NCBI GenBank assembly: GCA_036245805.1
Contig: BTRK01000001.1
Location: 16,437,087 to 16,501,086, forward strand
Direction: 5' to 3'
DNA from: Pristionchus mayeri
Lineage: Eukaryota > Nematoda > Chromadorea > Rhabditida > Neodiplogasteridae
Length of the DNA: 64,000 bases
Shown here: one piece after another, positions 1 to 12,738 of the stretch
Numbering within the stretch: the stretch's first letter is position 1
Layout: each line of letters starts with the position of its first letter
Notes under the pieces: generated by a model
Told to the model about the DNA's origin: nothing
Seen by the model: only the letters and a program-made list of their open reading frames with translations
Database searches by the model: none
Translations under genes and position numbers: made by a program

Positions 1-517
1 GACAAGTTTCGTAAAATGAAACTTAGTACGTCGATAGAGAGTAAAAATCTGCATCTACTACTCGTGAGCCCCGAAACACGTCCCCCATCATTGTCTCCCA
101 TCTCGAAAACTGCTTGAAATGCACTTTTCATACAATATCTCGTGCGAACATGCGCCAATCCTTACGAAAACATAGCTTTTGGAATAACTTTTCATGCTCT
201 TTCGAATGGTATATAACATGTCCATGAATATTGGTTTAATTTTTCAAATTTGGTAGGTCAAAATGTTGAGCTAGGTACACAAAAATCATATGGGAGCATA
301 CCATATCCATAGGCATGACACCCTGCAAATATCAAGTCGATACGATGATTTTGAGATCCTTGTGATACCCCCTGCAGTGGGTCGTCCCATTCTTCGTCCC
401 ATTGAACGCGTTTTAATTTATCATTATTATAAATACAAAGAGATTCGGAATATAAGTCAATGGAGACATTGTTAGCCACGGTGGTTTGTGTGATACTTGC
501 AGCCTCAGTTGCCTCCA

Positions 518-1334
518 TTACGGACGTTTAGTTAGGAAGAAATGGCGAATCCAACACGTCGTTGCAGTTCCTTTACAGCAGAGACGTTTGTATCCAAATT
601 CATCCATCGCCCACCCATTCTGCAATATACATAGTTACTAGACTTCGTAAAAGTGAGGTGTGGTATAATTTTTCCACAATATATAATTGGCAAATATTTG
701 TCAAAAAGTTAAGGAAAAGCATTTCATTTCAATACAAATTTTTTAAGTCTATCGTATTCCTGCGCAAAGATTAACGAAAATAAAAATACAATTTGTGAGT
801 TAGTGTTAATATATTTAAAAAAAACTACTACTACTGAGTTCAACGAAATTTGTTTAAAAAATGTAAAGAAATAATATTCAGTGACCCCTCATCGATATTT
901 TGAATTTGACTCGAATTTGTTTTCAATGAATACGAAAATCAATTGACTTTGCATGTATTTCATATCGTTAAATCGATTGATAAACTTAATTTCTCTGAGT
1001 GACTTTCTGCTGTTTGTGTTTTCCATAATACTCACTTCCTTCGATATGTCGCATTCAAAAGATCTGGCACACTTCAACCACTTTGTGTTATCGCGACGTC
1101 TGACGAGCGCTAGGCAATAGTCGCTTGCATTCACAGTCTCGTGAGAGCAGTCCCTTGCAACCTGAAACGTCATCAATAATAATCTCGCAAGAACATTGCT
1201 AAAATAGTAACAACCTTATCTTCTAGATACTCTGGAGAATTATCTCCCGTATAACACCAGATCGCCGTGGAAACTGAGAAGATGGCGAGACCGAGCGCGA
1301 GAAGACGGAGAAGCCCCATCCCTGTGATTTTCAT
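518..1334 (-). CDS. Small secreted cysteine-rich protein (Ly6/three-finger-like)
   Basis: Three exons are visible on the minus strand: 1334-1215, 1161-about 1031 and 619-518. Exon 1 encodes a signal peptide starting MKITGMGLLRLLALGLAIF; the next ATG upstream (1349) would add five residues. The mature part has about eight cysteines: WCYTG, RDCS, DYC, KCA, ECD, then LCCKG and TTCW in the last exon. A C-C pair followed by a last C is typical of short Ly6/ET-module-type secreted proteins that nematodes have in large numbers. Donors (AAG|GTTGTT, GAA|GTGAGT) and acceptors (TTTCAG, TTGCAG) are good. One oddity: exon 2 ends in phase 0 but the cysteine-rich frame of exon 3 needs phase 1, so a tiny exon, an unusual junction or a base error is missing from this model. 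Function unknown; probably extracellular. Confidence 0.6.
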
Positions 1335-2906
1335 TACTTGGACTTTCATTAAATGTGTATAAATAAAACAATCATGGAAGCAAATGCAGAGACAATTAAT
1401 CAACAATTCATCACATTTTTATAAGGAAACTTGACATTCCAAATATTGTTGGCATCTGATGTCATATCTTTTTTTTCTAGAGATTATATATCTTTTCTAT
1501 ATTATTCATGCATTCCACGAGGAGAGATTGGTTCTGTGATGAGTCATAATTTCGGGAGATAAGGGGGATAATGAAGCAAAGAAAATGTTGATAGAAGAAA
1601 CGCGAAATGAAAGCAAAAAGTAAAATGTAGAGAAAAAGCGCAGTATTTTTTAAATTTTATCATAGAAATTCAAATTAATGAATAAGTTAACTTTTTGTGA
1701 TTTTAGAAATTGAAATTAGTAAATTAGTCACTTGTAAGAATTGTGCGGACAATACTTTGCATATGTCATCGGAATATAATATGAGTGTCTAGTATCGGAT
1801 TAATGGAACAGGAAAGACCTTCATTCCGCCATAAACAATCCCTATGATAATCACGAAAGCTATTCTATCCCCGGTTCATGGTGTTTTGGCAGGTAGCCAA
1901 GCTAGACGTCATGGAAACTATGCTCTCAGCATTCCAATTCATTATTCTTCATTGTTAGTACCGGTCTTGCAAAAGAAAGTATTGTGTGAATACTTCCTCC
2001 TTCAAGTGGGAAATTTGACGATTTGAATCCCCTATTTATCAGCTCCCTCTCTCTTCTATCGTTTCTCACCTCACATTTCTTCTTTTACTCTCTATTTTTT
2101 TCTTCATCGCCCTCTTAAAATAATTTGTCATCACTAAATCTCTCTCATTCTCCGCGAAATGTATGAATAATCTTGAAAAGATGAATATCCAAAAATGCAT
2201 GATATATTATCGTAAGACATCATTCAATGGTATGTCAAGTGTCCGTATATTACTGCGATTTATTTATATACACTAATTATTATTTTATTCCATTTCTTAA
2301 GTTTATGTGCTCCCACTGTCGTGCTGGATCCTCGTATTCAGTTATATTTCGACATTCTCCCTTTGCCTTGAAAATGAAAAGCTGCTCTTAGAGAGAGGGA
2401 GAGAGATGATAACAATTTGTAATGGCCAAACTGCATTGATTAATTATGACTTCCAATCAAGTTTCCGCTTTGTTTTAGAGAGGAATTTCTAGTTCAATAT
2501 GAATCGATTTTAGAATTGACATGTTGGTGATGAATTTGCGAACTTGCTATGATGCTATGAACAATTGTATGTCAGAAAAAACACCGTAAAAATTCGAAAT
2601 GATCATTTTACGAGAGCAAATTATTTATCATTAATAATTATTAAAATTATTATTCTTACAAGACAATAATTATTACAAATAATTATTCTTACAAAATAAT
2701 AATTATTACAAATTATTATTATCATTATTATTAGATCACAAACAACACGAAAACAGTTCTACATTAAAACTTGAAAGACCTTGTATTTTTTCAGCGAGTC
2801 ATTGATTGTCTACAGAAACGGAAGCAAAGTGATGAGATGCTAAAACAACTCGGTACTGTGTCGATAGCTCAGTAGATACCGTAACCTATACATCGCTTCG
2901 GGACCC
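1335..2906. other. Intergenic, AT-rich, no gene seen
   Basis: I see no supportable exon here. The stretch is AT-rich, with a TTATTATAATTATT-like low-complexity tract around 2630-2735. It would hold the promoter of the Cys-rich gene to its left and the 3' UTR of the astacin gene to its right; both genes point leftward. Confidence 0.5.
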
Positions 2907-5900
2907 TCACTCATTCTTGATGCACTTGCCGTCGCTCGCGTAGTAGCCCGTGCAGCATTGAGGACTGAGAAGGAATGATTTTTTTGAAAAGTTCCTTGTC
3001 TCTGATAATTTTATTTCATTTCTGAACAATTATTATGTAAAAACTGTCTTCATCCATATCGTAATTACCTTATCAGAAAAAAAATATTATTCTGAGGTAT
3101 GCATGGTGGAGAAAGATTTGAACAAGAACACAAGTAAATTACCTGTCATAATGGGCGGGGTAATCTCTCGCCGTTAGCCAATCAATGTGGATCGTCAGCA
3201 GTCGAGAGGGGCAGAAGTATGAGAAACGCCTGAAAAGAAAATCTCATCTCTTTTACATACTTTTTTGTACTTTTCGAAAAAAGCACAATTTTTTTTGCAC
3301 AATTTTTCATGATGCGAAATAAGCGGAATGGTTCCATTTTCCGGTTCCCGTTTCCCGGCTCTGAATTCCCGGTTCTCACTTCTCGCACAGCTGCGAGTTG
3401 TTCGCCTGTCGTCTACTTCTGGGGCCCGTGTGGGTAATCGAAGTGGGCAGCGATGAGCCTGCAATGCAGCGCACTTTCATTTCACACTCTCAACGTGCTC
3501 CAATCGAAAGTTTCGAAGACAAGTGCGCTGCAACGTGTAAGGGGCGGAGCAACGCGCTGTCGTGCACTTTCCTTTTCAATTCTCAATAGGGTGTTGTCGA
3601 TGTTTTCAGAGAAACGTGCGAGGCACCTGTCAGGCCGGTAGCTCGTTTGGCGCGCAGCTGAGCTGGAGTGGCGAAGCCGTAGGGAGATGAGACTCCCGGA
3701 GCGTGAGCGGAAGCAGGGGGGCCTGCCAATTATTGATTAGTAACGATATCTTTTACTGATAGGATTTGCCAAATGTTCATTAATTTTCCTCATTTTTATC
3801 CAGCAATATGCCAGTTATGAAACACGTTCGAGTATTTTCAAATTTAAGAAATCTACAAAATCTACAAAAAAAATATGTAGTAAATTATCATATGTCAATT
3901 ATGATAGTTAGTTATTTTTAAAATTCACCAGTCTGATAGGCATCCGCTGCAGGTGGCTGTGCTTCCGGGGCAATGCGGGGAATGGGAAGGAGGGCGGAGG
4001 GACCGGCAGGACCACTGAGAAAACGAGAAGCATCGTAGCGAATGATTAGTGCCCTCCTCGATATTTTTTCCGGTTTTATTGATGGAAGAGTTCGAAATTA
4101 TCTATTCACCAAATGGACTACTCGACCTACCGAAGGGGAGGCGGCTTGGACAGGCTGAGCGGTGGGATACCAGGAAGACCGGGTGAATCCTGAATTTTAC
4201 ATTTCCCGTAATTATCATAGGCATGAAGTCATACCAGATATAGGAAATATTAATTATACATTAATTAATTTAATTAATTAGTAACCTGCTGTTGCGCGGT
4301 GCCGAAATGCAGCTTCTGGGCGAGTTCGCATGGGATGAGCACGCGGCCGCTACAGACGTGACCTGCAATTAATTAATTAACCTTATTACGTATAATTGCT
4401 ATATTTTAAGGTGAAGCACACAGTATGATCTAGGGATGGCTTCGGCAGAATTGACTTTCTGCGCGATTCTGCGCATTCTCTCACTGATTTGACCTGCAAG
4501 ACGCGCCGAATGAAGATTTTCCATGAAAATTCTTTCGAAAATGCGAAATTTGTGCTCTAATCGTCGATGGAGAATTGATTAGATAGAGGTGATTCAGATT
4601 AGAATTTTCGCTCACCTCTCTTGCCGCCAATGCAAACATGCGAGTTGCACGGCTGGACCTGCTCGGTGAATCCCCTGGAAATATTGATGTATTGTTGTTA
4701 TTGAACCCAGGGGGATGGTCTCAACAATTTCATCCGAAAATTTCCATTTTTACTTTCATAATGAAGCATATTAAAATACATTTTTAAATTTATCATTGGT
4801 TTATCAACAAATTTAGGAAAAACATCAAAGATACAGTACTTAATTTTCAACAAAAAAACAACTCACGCGCATCCGTCTTCTCCTCCCAGACACACCCTTA
4901 CTCTTCTTCTCTTTCCACATCCTCCGCATGGCTCCGAGCACCGACTCCACTCTGACCACTGAGACCAGAAACCGATGGCGGCAACGCGGGTCTAGAATGG
5001 GTATAGTCTAAGATCGAATTTCGGACTAGCTTGTTGATAGTAGCAAAATATACTGGATTATGTTCTTTAACATAGCTGTTTGTAGCAGTAAAGATTGCTT
5101 GTTGAACAGATCATAAGACAAGGATCGATATTTTTCACAGGTATTGTATCTACTAGAGATACTGCGAGATTTTGATATGGGTGAGTTGCGTTTTCATCAC
5201 TAAAAATATAAAATTGTAAGAACGACATGAATGCGGTCAGGCGAGGATTAGGCAGAGCTACTGAGCAATGTGATATGTCGACTAAAACTATTTCGTGCAA
5301 GCTCTTACCACCTCCTCCTCTCCTCCAATCTCTTCGATCATCGCCATCCCTTCCCCAATCTCCTCGACACCGGTGCCTGGCGTCACTCGGTACCCTTCTG
5401 GTCCCTCAGTGGTACTTGGCATCACCACCCGAGGCAGCACCACCCCCATCTCTCCTTGCCCTTCTTCGATCAATTCTGGTTCGGGCTCTAGCGTGGTAGC
5501 CTCGGGAGCCTCGGTGGCCTCCTCAGGCGCTTCGGTACCAAGAACTTCCAGGATTGGTTGGGGTTCGGGCGTGGTAGCCTCGGCACTCTGCAGAATGCGA
5601 TTAGAAAGCTGGTTGGTTATGGCTCCTAGCAAGCTTACTGCCGTACCTCTTCCCCTTCTCTGTCCTCTTCACTGTACTCTTCCTCATCAGAATCCTCATA
5701 GTACGAATCATAATCGTATCTCCTCTTATAATATCTTCTCCTTTTGCAGTACTTGCAATGTCTTCCTCTTCCTCTCTTCTTCTCTCTCTTCCTCCAACTT
5801 TCAGTCGTCTCTTCTACAGATACGGTGGCCATCTTCCAAACACGCGGGACTTTGGTAGGCAGTCCTCGATATGAACTCCTGGTCAGTTTCTTGTATCCCT

Positions 5901-8900
5901 TAGAGAATCGAGCCTCTGCAGTAGCCAGCCGCCAGGTAGCCTGCGAGAGGGTTACGGTAAGCTTGGAGTTACGGTAGCATGGAAACAACAATCAAAGATC
6001 ACTCGAGCGTGCATTGAAAAGCAAGCAGATTGGTTTGTGAGGAAAGCAAGCATGTTCAATATAATTGAAAAAAATTTTTAAAATGTTAAAAAAAGAAAAT
6101 ACACGCACAAATTCAATTCAAACATTGACATACAAAGTAGATGAAAACAAAAACAAAGAGATCACGCAAAATTTCAATAAACAAAAGAAAAAAGTCATTC
6201 ATCAATCGATAATTACCGTAGTCGTCGGCGGTACATATCGAGTGGTAGTAGTCGTGGCTACCGTAGTCGTTGTGGGCTGAGGCGTGGTGGTCGTTGCAGA
6301 ACCATCTGCCGATCGATCGATATTTGCTACTTAATTCAAACTTGGATCAGTATGTAATGCTTGACTCAATGGAGGGTACGGTAGTTTGCACATACAGTAT
6401 CTGTACTTGAGCTCGAATCCGAGGTAGCCCGGCTGGAGACCAGTCTCGCCCTGCAACAATATAGATTTGCCAAATAGACGCTAAACAGCGGAACTCTGCA
6501 GCGTGACCCCCGTCTTCTCTTGCACTGTTTGGGTCTCCCCCTGTCTTGTGCTCTCATCTAAAGAAGGTCTAAAGTAGCTAACGATTGTGTCTTCTCGTTC
6601 CGCTGAGAGTAAAATATACATGAAGTACTATTTCCAATTAAATCGCTACGAATAATCTACCCCGTGATAACGCGCTCAACCATGATCATCCCAGTTTCAC
6701 ACATCACTTATCCGTGCAATTACCAGCGGAAGGACTTGAATTCACCTTAAAAATGATGATCACTTCGCCGTTCTCAGCAAGGATTTTCGTCTTCTGTTGC
6801 TCGCAGCACAGACGGGCGCCTGCAATCATGATTTATCTCCCTGCTAGCCATTTAGTTTTTTAAAAATATTTTTTCCATTTATATCGGCAACCTCAACATA
6901 TGGCCTTCAATCGTACTGAATATGAACAAACGATGAAACACAACAAGGGTTGGCTCGGCAAAAAATTAGTCTCTTCAGTTCCACACACTCTCTCTTCGGT
7001 CTGACCGCTGAGAGAGCATACTGGATGCAGAAAGAAATATAATAATTTCTTGCGTAGCAATCCCTAAGCCCAGCCCACATCGACGGCACGGCTTAGTTTG
7101 CCATTTCAACCAGCTTCGCTCCATTCAACCTTCCCTATTTGTTGTCATGGTAACACATTGAATAATCAGTGCATTATACTCGTTGCTTATGCGCTCACAC
7201 ATACATTTATTTCACCCACTTCTTGAAATATAGTTTGCAGGATCTCCTGTAAGGACGAGCTACGCATAATGATAGTATAACAATCATTTATTTATCGCTC
7301 ATGCGGGGATTCCTAAGAAGAATTAGTCAATTCATCGCAATAAAAGATCGATATGCTTCTTATTAGCGATTGGATAGGTGAAGTCGGATTTGATAGATGC
7401 TTCTAATCGCAATTTTTTTGTTTAACCTTTTCTTGTTTGGTTTGTTTTTTTTCCAACGGGCAATGGGCATTCAGCATTACTCGCCAAACTCGATTATATT
7501 TCAGCGCACAATGAAACACATTTCAACCACTAGTAGCATGCTCTTCTAAGCTCCATAACTACTATTTCCATTGGCTGATCTCAGATTTCTCTACTCACCG
7601 ACAGTCTCCTTATTGATTCCATACTTGATCTCTACGTAGCTCGAGCACGTCTCACGGCACACGAAATTGACCTTTTGCACGTCTAACTCGAGCTTCTGGC
7701 CAGCGGGCGACTGAGAAAAACAATAATAATAACAATAACAATAACGACATAATATCGTATTCTTCTATTGCAGAGGCAGTAAAGCAGCACTATTCTAGAT
7801 CTCTGAACCATTTCGAAATCATAAAAACAACAACAAATCGCTCACCCTAATTCTCCAAACGCAGTGCGTTCCCGCGTAGACATTGCCCGATACGAGCGAC
7901 GTCTGGTAGGAAGAGGCGAGAATTTCGCCGCCGCACGAGGCTGATGATTAATTATTTGATTAATTAATTAATTAGGTATGTAATCAATTAATTAAGATAT
8001 GTAATCATCACTTCGCTGCACTTGATCACAGTATGTGCCGCCGTAGCCTGCAGGGCACTTGCACTGGAATAATGCACTTTTCAAAATTTCTTATTACAAT
8101 AATTTTGAGATATTCAAAGAGAAGCTGTTGAGTTTTCATCGCAATATTGATTAGGGAAGGCTGATTTTCGAGATATGTTTCATATTGTCTTTTTACGCTC
8201 CGATAGATCTCTATTGCAATTTGATGTAGTCCACCTCTCCAAAACAATATTATCTAAGATCTCTGTGAGCACACTATTTAAAAGAAATAATTAACAATAT
8301 TTGATAAATATACCTTTCCACAGTTATTGGGATCGGTGTAACCTCCGTTCTTGCAGTTGAGCTTCCGGGTGCAGACTCCTGAACATTTTCATGTACTCTT
8401 TGACCTACCAATAGATATTCCACATCTACCGAATGGCCAGTTGAATCCTTTCGCAGCACAATTTCTTTGACAAATCACAACAACCGGCTTACGATCGCAG
8501 TATCTCAGGTTGATCATCTTGGCATCCTTGAAGGACACTGCCTCACGCTGCCCTATCGTATGCTGGAAGCGAGAGTCCCGAGTGGAAATCGTCGGCCTGA
8601 AGATTTCGGTTATCAATCGATAATGAATCGAGCCTTCCGAATCGGAACTTTCGGAAGGAAGTTCAAGTTCCGATATTCCGAATCGGAAGTTCCGATATTA
8701 AGTTTCAAGCTAAAGCTGAAGGTGATCGCCTGTCCAATTGTGTTTCAACTATTCCTCTTATAATGAGGCGGTTTCTTTTTTTCAAATTCTTCACGTTATC
8801 CAATTTAAAATTACAAAAAATTCGCTCCCTTACGTGTTGTAGTTATTGGTGAAGGACTTGGGCGAGTAGTGCATTACTGAGCCGAGATCGTACGGCTGGT

Positions 8901-11900
8901 TCATGTTGTCAGACGTCTGAGGAGTCCGCTTCTGGAAGTTGCCTTCCGTGCCCTGCAAGAAGATCAGTTTACGATCAGTTTAGATCGGGTAAGTGAGTAG
9001 TTACAGTAACCCAGCTACCGTACCCTGATAATCGCAGATGGATTAATGAAGATGTGCGAGTCTCGGTCAGTTCTCGACTGTTCGTGCCATAGTCCGAGCG
9101 CGTGCAGTGTCTCGTGGGCGACGATTCCCATCTGGAAATTGCATCATTCAGATACTGTCGACACATTTTCACCTTTTTATCTAGTGTTGTTTTATACAGT
9201 GATAGATCAAATATTCCAAGAACTCACCGAATCTGACCATGAGATCCAAATTGAATTTGAAAATTTAAAAAATCGATAAATCTCTAACCGCATCACATCC
9301 GTATCCAATCGATACTTGCTGCGTGCCTCCGATACGACCCACGTTCGACCAGCAGCCAGAACCACTGGAAAATGCATCTATATTAAATTTATCAAATACA
9401 AATTTTGAATTTTTCTGATATGTTTCAAGCTATCTTCTTATATCGTTGGAATATCACATTATCAATCCCGTGCAGGGTAAGTAGCGAACAAAACCCCCAA
9501 AATTTTCGAAATCCGACTGTTCCCTTTCCAACTCACCGAATGTACATCAACTTGTCGGGTCCCGGTCCATTCTCTGAGAATCGAATGCACGTCTCCGATT
9601 CGACGTGCCTCAGGGCAGAGCGGATCAGATTCTGCCAGGTTACTGAAATTGCATTTTCGAAATTACATTTCTAAGTTTGAAGGAGGCCAATTGAAAGCTA
9701 ACCCGTTAAAACATAACTCCCCGCCGAATTGATATTTCGGAATAGGAATTTAGAAAATGATTTATTGTTAACGGTAAACTGCGTTGACAGTCTATGTTCG
9801 CTAGGTTTGCTATTAATCCTTTACATAAATCCCTCAAGTAAATATCTAAATCCCTGCGAGATCCCTCAAGATCAAGATCTTCGTGACCAGAGTTCACTCA
9901 AATTCCACTAAATCCATTTGCGAACTCCCGAAAGTGTCTGGGGATTACACGAGTCGATGTGGGTCGCCCTTTTTATCTTGGCTTTAGAGGCGTGCGACGA
10001 TTTACAAGCCCCCACGGACGATGCTCTCTCACTTTTACATACTCTCTCGCACTATCTTGCTGGCGAGATAGAATGAAGAATTAGAGAGACTTCGTATCTC
10101 TCTCCTGTTCAGGGTCAGCAAGCGCGAATTGTCACGTATTTGTTGGCTTAAGGCGAGCGGGAAAATACTGTTCAGGTTCATCCCTCTTTTTCACAAGATA
10201 CCCCTGGATTACACGATAAAGACCTAATTGAATGACCAGAGATTACTTAGAAAATCGGCTGTTCGTGATCCAATTTGAGTTAACGTAAGCTTCCGTTTTT
10301 TTTCGAAGGGACCTGCTTCGACCCCGATGTTCTCTGACCCACTAGTCGACTTCCTCAGACGTCTCACTTCCTTTTTTTGGCCAAGTACTTCTTTAATTCG
10401 ATTAGTGCAGCCTATCGAGCACGGTGATCTACTCGTCGACTTTTTTGCTCAATCGTCTGACTCTCTCAAAATCGCGTGCTCTCTCGCTCTGTCTAATCAT
10501 CTGACTCTCTCGATGTTGCACGCTCTCTCGCTCTGCCTAACCAGAGATACTTCAGGTTCATTTGGCGCGCTCATCTAGCCTGGTCTAGAGATAGGTCAAA
10601 ATGGAGAGACATAGACCACCATTCGACGCGCGCTCGGGAATTAGAGTTCTCTCGGAAGCTCGAAATGGAGCGATTCCGCACGTTTCGAACCAAAAAAAAG
10701 GTTAAAGCGCCCTTACTAAATCTTAGAATTAGAGTGAACTGGATCAAGCGAACAAGGAACAGGAGCAGTAGATAGCGAATACATTGGAATATCACTTCCT
10801 GGTATGCAATATAGCGTGAGAGTTGGATACTCATTGTCAGATCTAAAGGAGTAAGCCAGGACCGGGAAATAGAAAATCGATAAACTCACAGTCCTGGAAA
10901 CCAAAGAAGTAGGGCACAAGGAGAGTTCTCCAGAAGGAATCAGCTGTTGGCTGCGCCTGTCGCTTGCCTCGACGACCTGGGATCATTTTTTATTAGTTGT
11001 TTGATACGCAAGAGAGGACCATCGTGAAAAGTCGCGTCTCTATGAAGAAGAGGGACGAGTGAAACATATTCAATTGTTTGATTTTGAAGCTAAATTTCAT
11101 ATGGATTCATGGGTATGTTTTTTGTAGGAGCAAACTCTCACTGTTCTCGTCGAGAAGATTCTCAGCCTGCGGTAGAGTGAGCACGATGTCGTTCTCGAAG
11201 AGGTCGCCCCAGTATTTTCTGAATTAATATTTTAATTGTTTAAAAATAAATTAATATCTCAGTTTCTCTCTGGGCGCCACCCTATTTCCGCTCCGGAATT
11301 CCTCCAATGGCGATAAACGAAATGGAAAGCGGATCCTCGGTGCAAGGGAAAAGGGAAATGTGCTATCTTCGCGGTTTCTAGTTAGTTATAGAGTGCGAGA
11401 GATTACAGGAAATGAAGAGAGTCAGAGAAAGGATGGATGGTGTGGCAAGATAAGAGATAATCCCTAAAGGGAAGGGCCACTTTCGATTTCGCTCGGCGAA
11501 AAGCCCGGAAGGAAAGGGAAAGTCGATAGAGGTGATACCGTTCATACGCAATGATTTTTAATTCTACTGTCCCCGATCATTACTGTCACTAACAGTAGGC
11601 TTTGTAATTTTTAGATTTTCTTCAAGGAAAGACCAGTGAAGTAATCAGAAAATTGCGAGAATCTGTAATTAATAAATAACAGTGAAACTTATTTTTTTCG
11701 AATTTCTCTTCACCATCAAAGACCAACTCACTTGTTCGCGCAGACTTCGTTATTCTCCTCACATTTTACCTTCGTCACGTCTTCCTGCACGGCGTCTGGG
11801 TCCTGAAACCGCGGTACTCAACAGAGCTGAGAGTGCAAAGAAAGAGATTTTCCACATGTGCATGTTCTCTCTCGTATGTCTCTCGGAACGAGTGTTGCTG

Positions 11901-12177
11901 TCATCATTTCAATTTTCCCGTCACGTTTAACATTCGACCTACCGAATGCTGACTTCTAACAAGTGAAATAAATCAGGCATCTCTCACGTAATCATGCCCG
12001 TAAGCCTTCGCAGCTTGCGAGTAGAACTCGTGCAGGATTTCCCTCACTCGCCCGTAGTCCGAGGCTGTCGATACTTCCTGCGTTAAGATACAGTATACCT
12101 GATTTTGTATTTTCAAAACGAACCTGGCATCGAGCCAAGTGCGGCACCAGCAGCAGTAGTGTGGCTATCCGGAACAT
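2907..12177 (-). CDS. Secreted astacin metalloprotease (astacin-EGF-CUB-TSP1, nematode NAS subgroup V type)
   Basis: Twenty-eight exons, all phase-compatible, give 910 residues: 12177-12124, 12077-11988, 11802-11732, 11218-11142, 10976-10890, 9642-9537, 9364-9289, 9131-9024, 8952-8834, 8596-8493, 8378-8314, 8063-8012, 7940-7846, 7710-7599, 6819-6746, 6450-6396, 6305-6217, 5940-5647, 5587-5309, 4991-4867, 4674-4616, 4362-4286, 4189-4131, 4014-3929, 3722-3627, 3458-3380, 3229-3143, 2964-2907. Residues 1-18 are a signal peptide; a propeptide ends at a furin-like RRGKR (99-103). The zinc site [12 protein letters not shown] has H193, E194, H197 and H203; the Met-turn SVMHY has M250 and Y252. An EGF-like module (about 298-336), a CUB domain (337-449), a Thr-rich then Lys/Arg/Glu-rich spacer (449-669), a TSP1 repeat ([12 protein letters not shown], 670-about 756) and a Pro-rich tail ending in a CC...C motif follow. 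Nematode relatives act in cuticle collagen processing and moulting; that role is inferred here. Confidence 0.95.
8614..8706. repeat. Short direct/inverted repeats of a GGAACTTCCGA-like unit in an astacin intron
   Basis: The intron between astacin exons 10 and 9 contains several overlapping copies, in both orientations, of CCGAATCGGAA and TTCCGATATT. The stretch can fold on itself. It is probably a decayed small repeat with no coding content. Confidence 0.5.
9643..10889. other. Long intron of the astacin gene, repeat-bearing
   Basis: At 1247 bases this is the longest intron in the astacin gene. At about 10020-10110 and 10445-10545 it carries partial copies of the pyrimidine-rich GTCTGACTCTCTC...GCACGCTCTCTCGC hairpin family described below. 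I see no extra exon; exon phases on either side match directly. Confidence 0.6.
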
Positions 12178-12645
12178 TTCCCTGGAGGTTTAACGTACCT
12201 GAAGTTTTAAAAAAATGAGCTCGAAATGTGGACAAGATTGAGCGGTGAACACATAAAAGCGCAGTGTCGAAAATGCGACATCCCCTTCGGGCTCGTATCC
12301 GGTCACGCCCCCTTAGGTAGAGTTGAGCTCTCTCCAATTCGCGTGCTCTTTCGCCCTCTCTGCCTTGCGAGATAGCCAGTCACGCCCCCTTAGGCACGGA
12401 GAACGACCGAGGAAGAGCGAGCTGACCACCTCGGGATTTGGGAAAGGGCTGATTCACAGCCCTGTCCAATAAATTCATTGTGGGTGCCTTCTCAAATGAC
12501 CTGACAGATGAAAGATTCATTTCATGCGGTCATCCCCAAACTGGCTTAAAAATTTAGTCACCGTATGGTGACTAGATCCTTTGTATCGTACCCTAGGGGC
12601 TGCACTGAACAATGCTGGGAAACCGCGAGCTAAGAATAACCAAAC

Positions 12646-12738
12646 GAGCAATCGTCTGACTCTCTTCGGTGTGCACGCTCTCTCACTGGTCAGAGAGACG
12701 AGAGAGCGTGCAAACTGAAGAGAGTCAGACGATTGTTC
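12646..12738. repeat. Hairpin repeat family H1, full copy
   Basis: An imperfect palindrome of about 93 bases opens with GAGCAATCGTCTGACTCTC and closes with GAGAGTCAGACGATTGTTC. The arms also contain GCACGCTCTCTC and its complement GAGAGAGCGTGC. It resembles a very short foldback element. There is no coding potential. Confidence 0.85.

Noticed and set aside
5295..5858. 187-codon plus-strand open frame rich in Ser and Pro
   Set aside because: It is the antisense of the Thr/Glu-rich astacin exons 18 and 19, whose sense reading is phase-compatible with 26 other exons.
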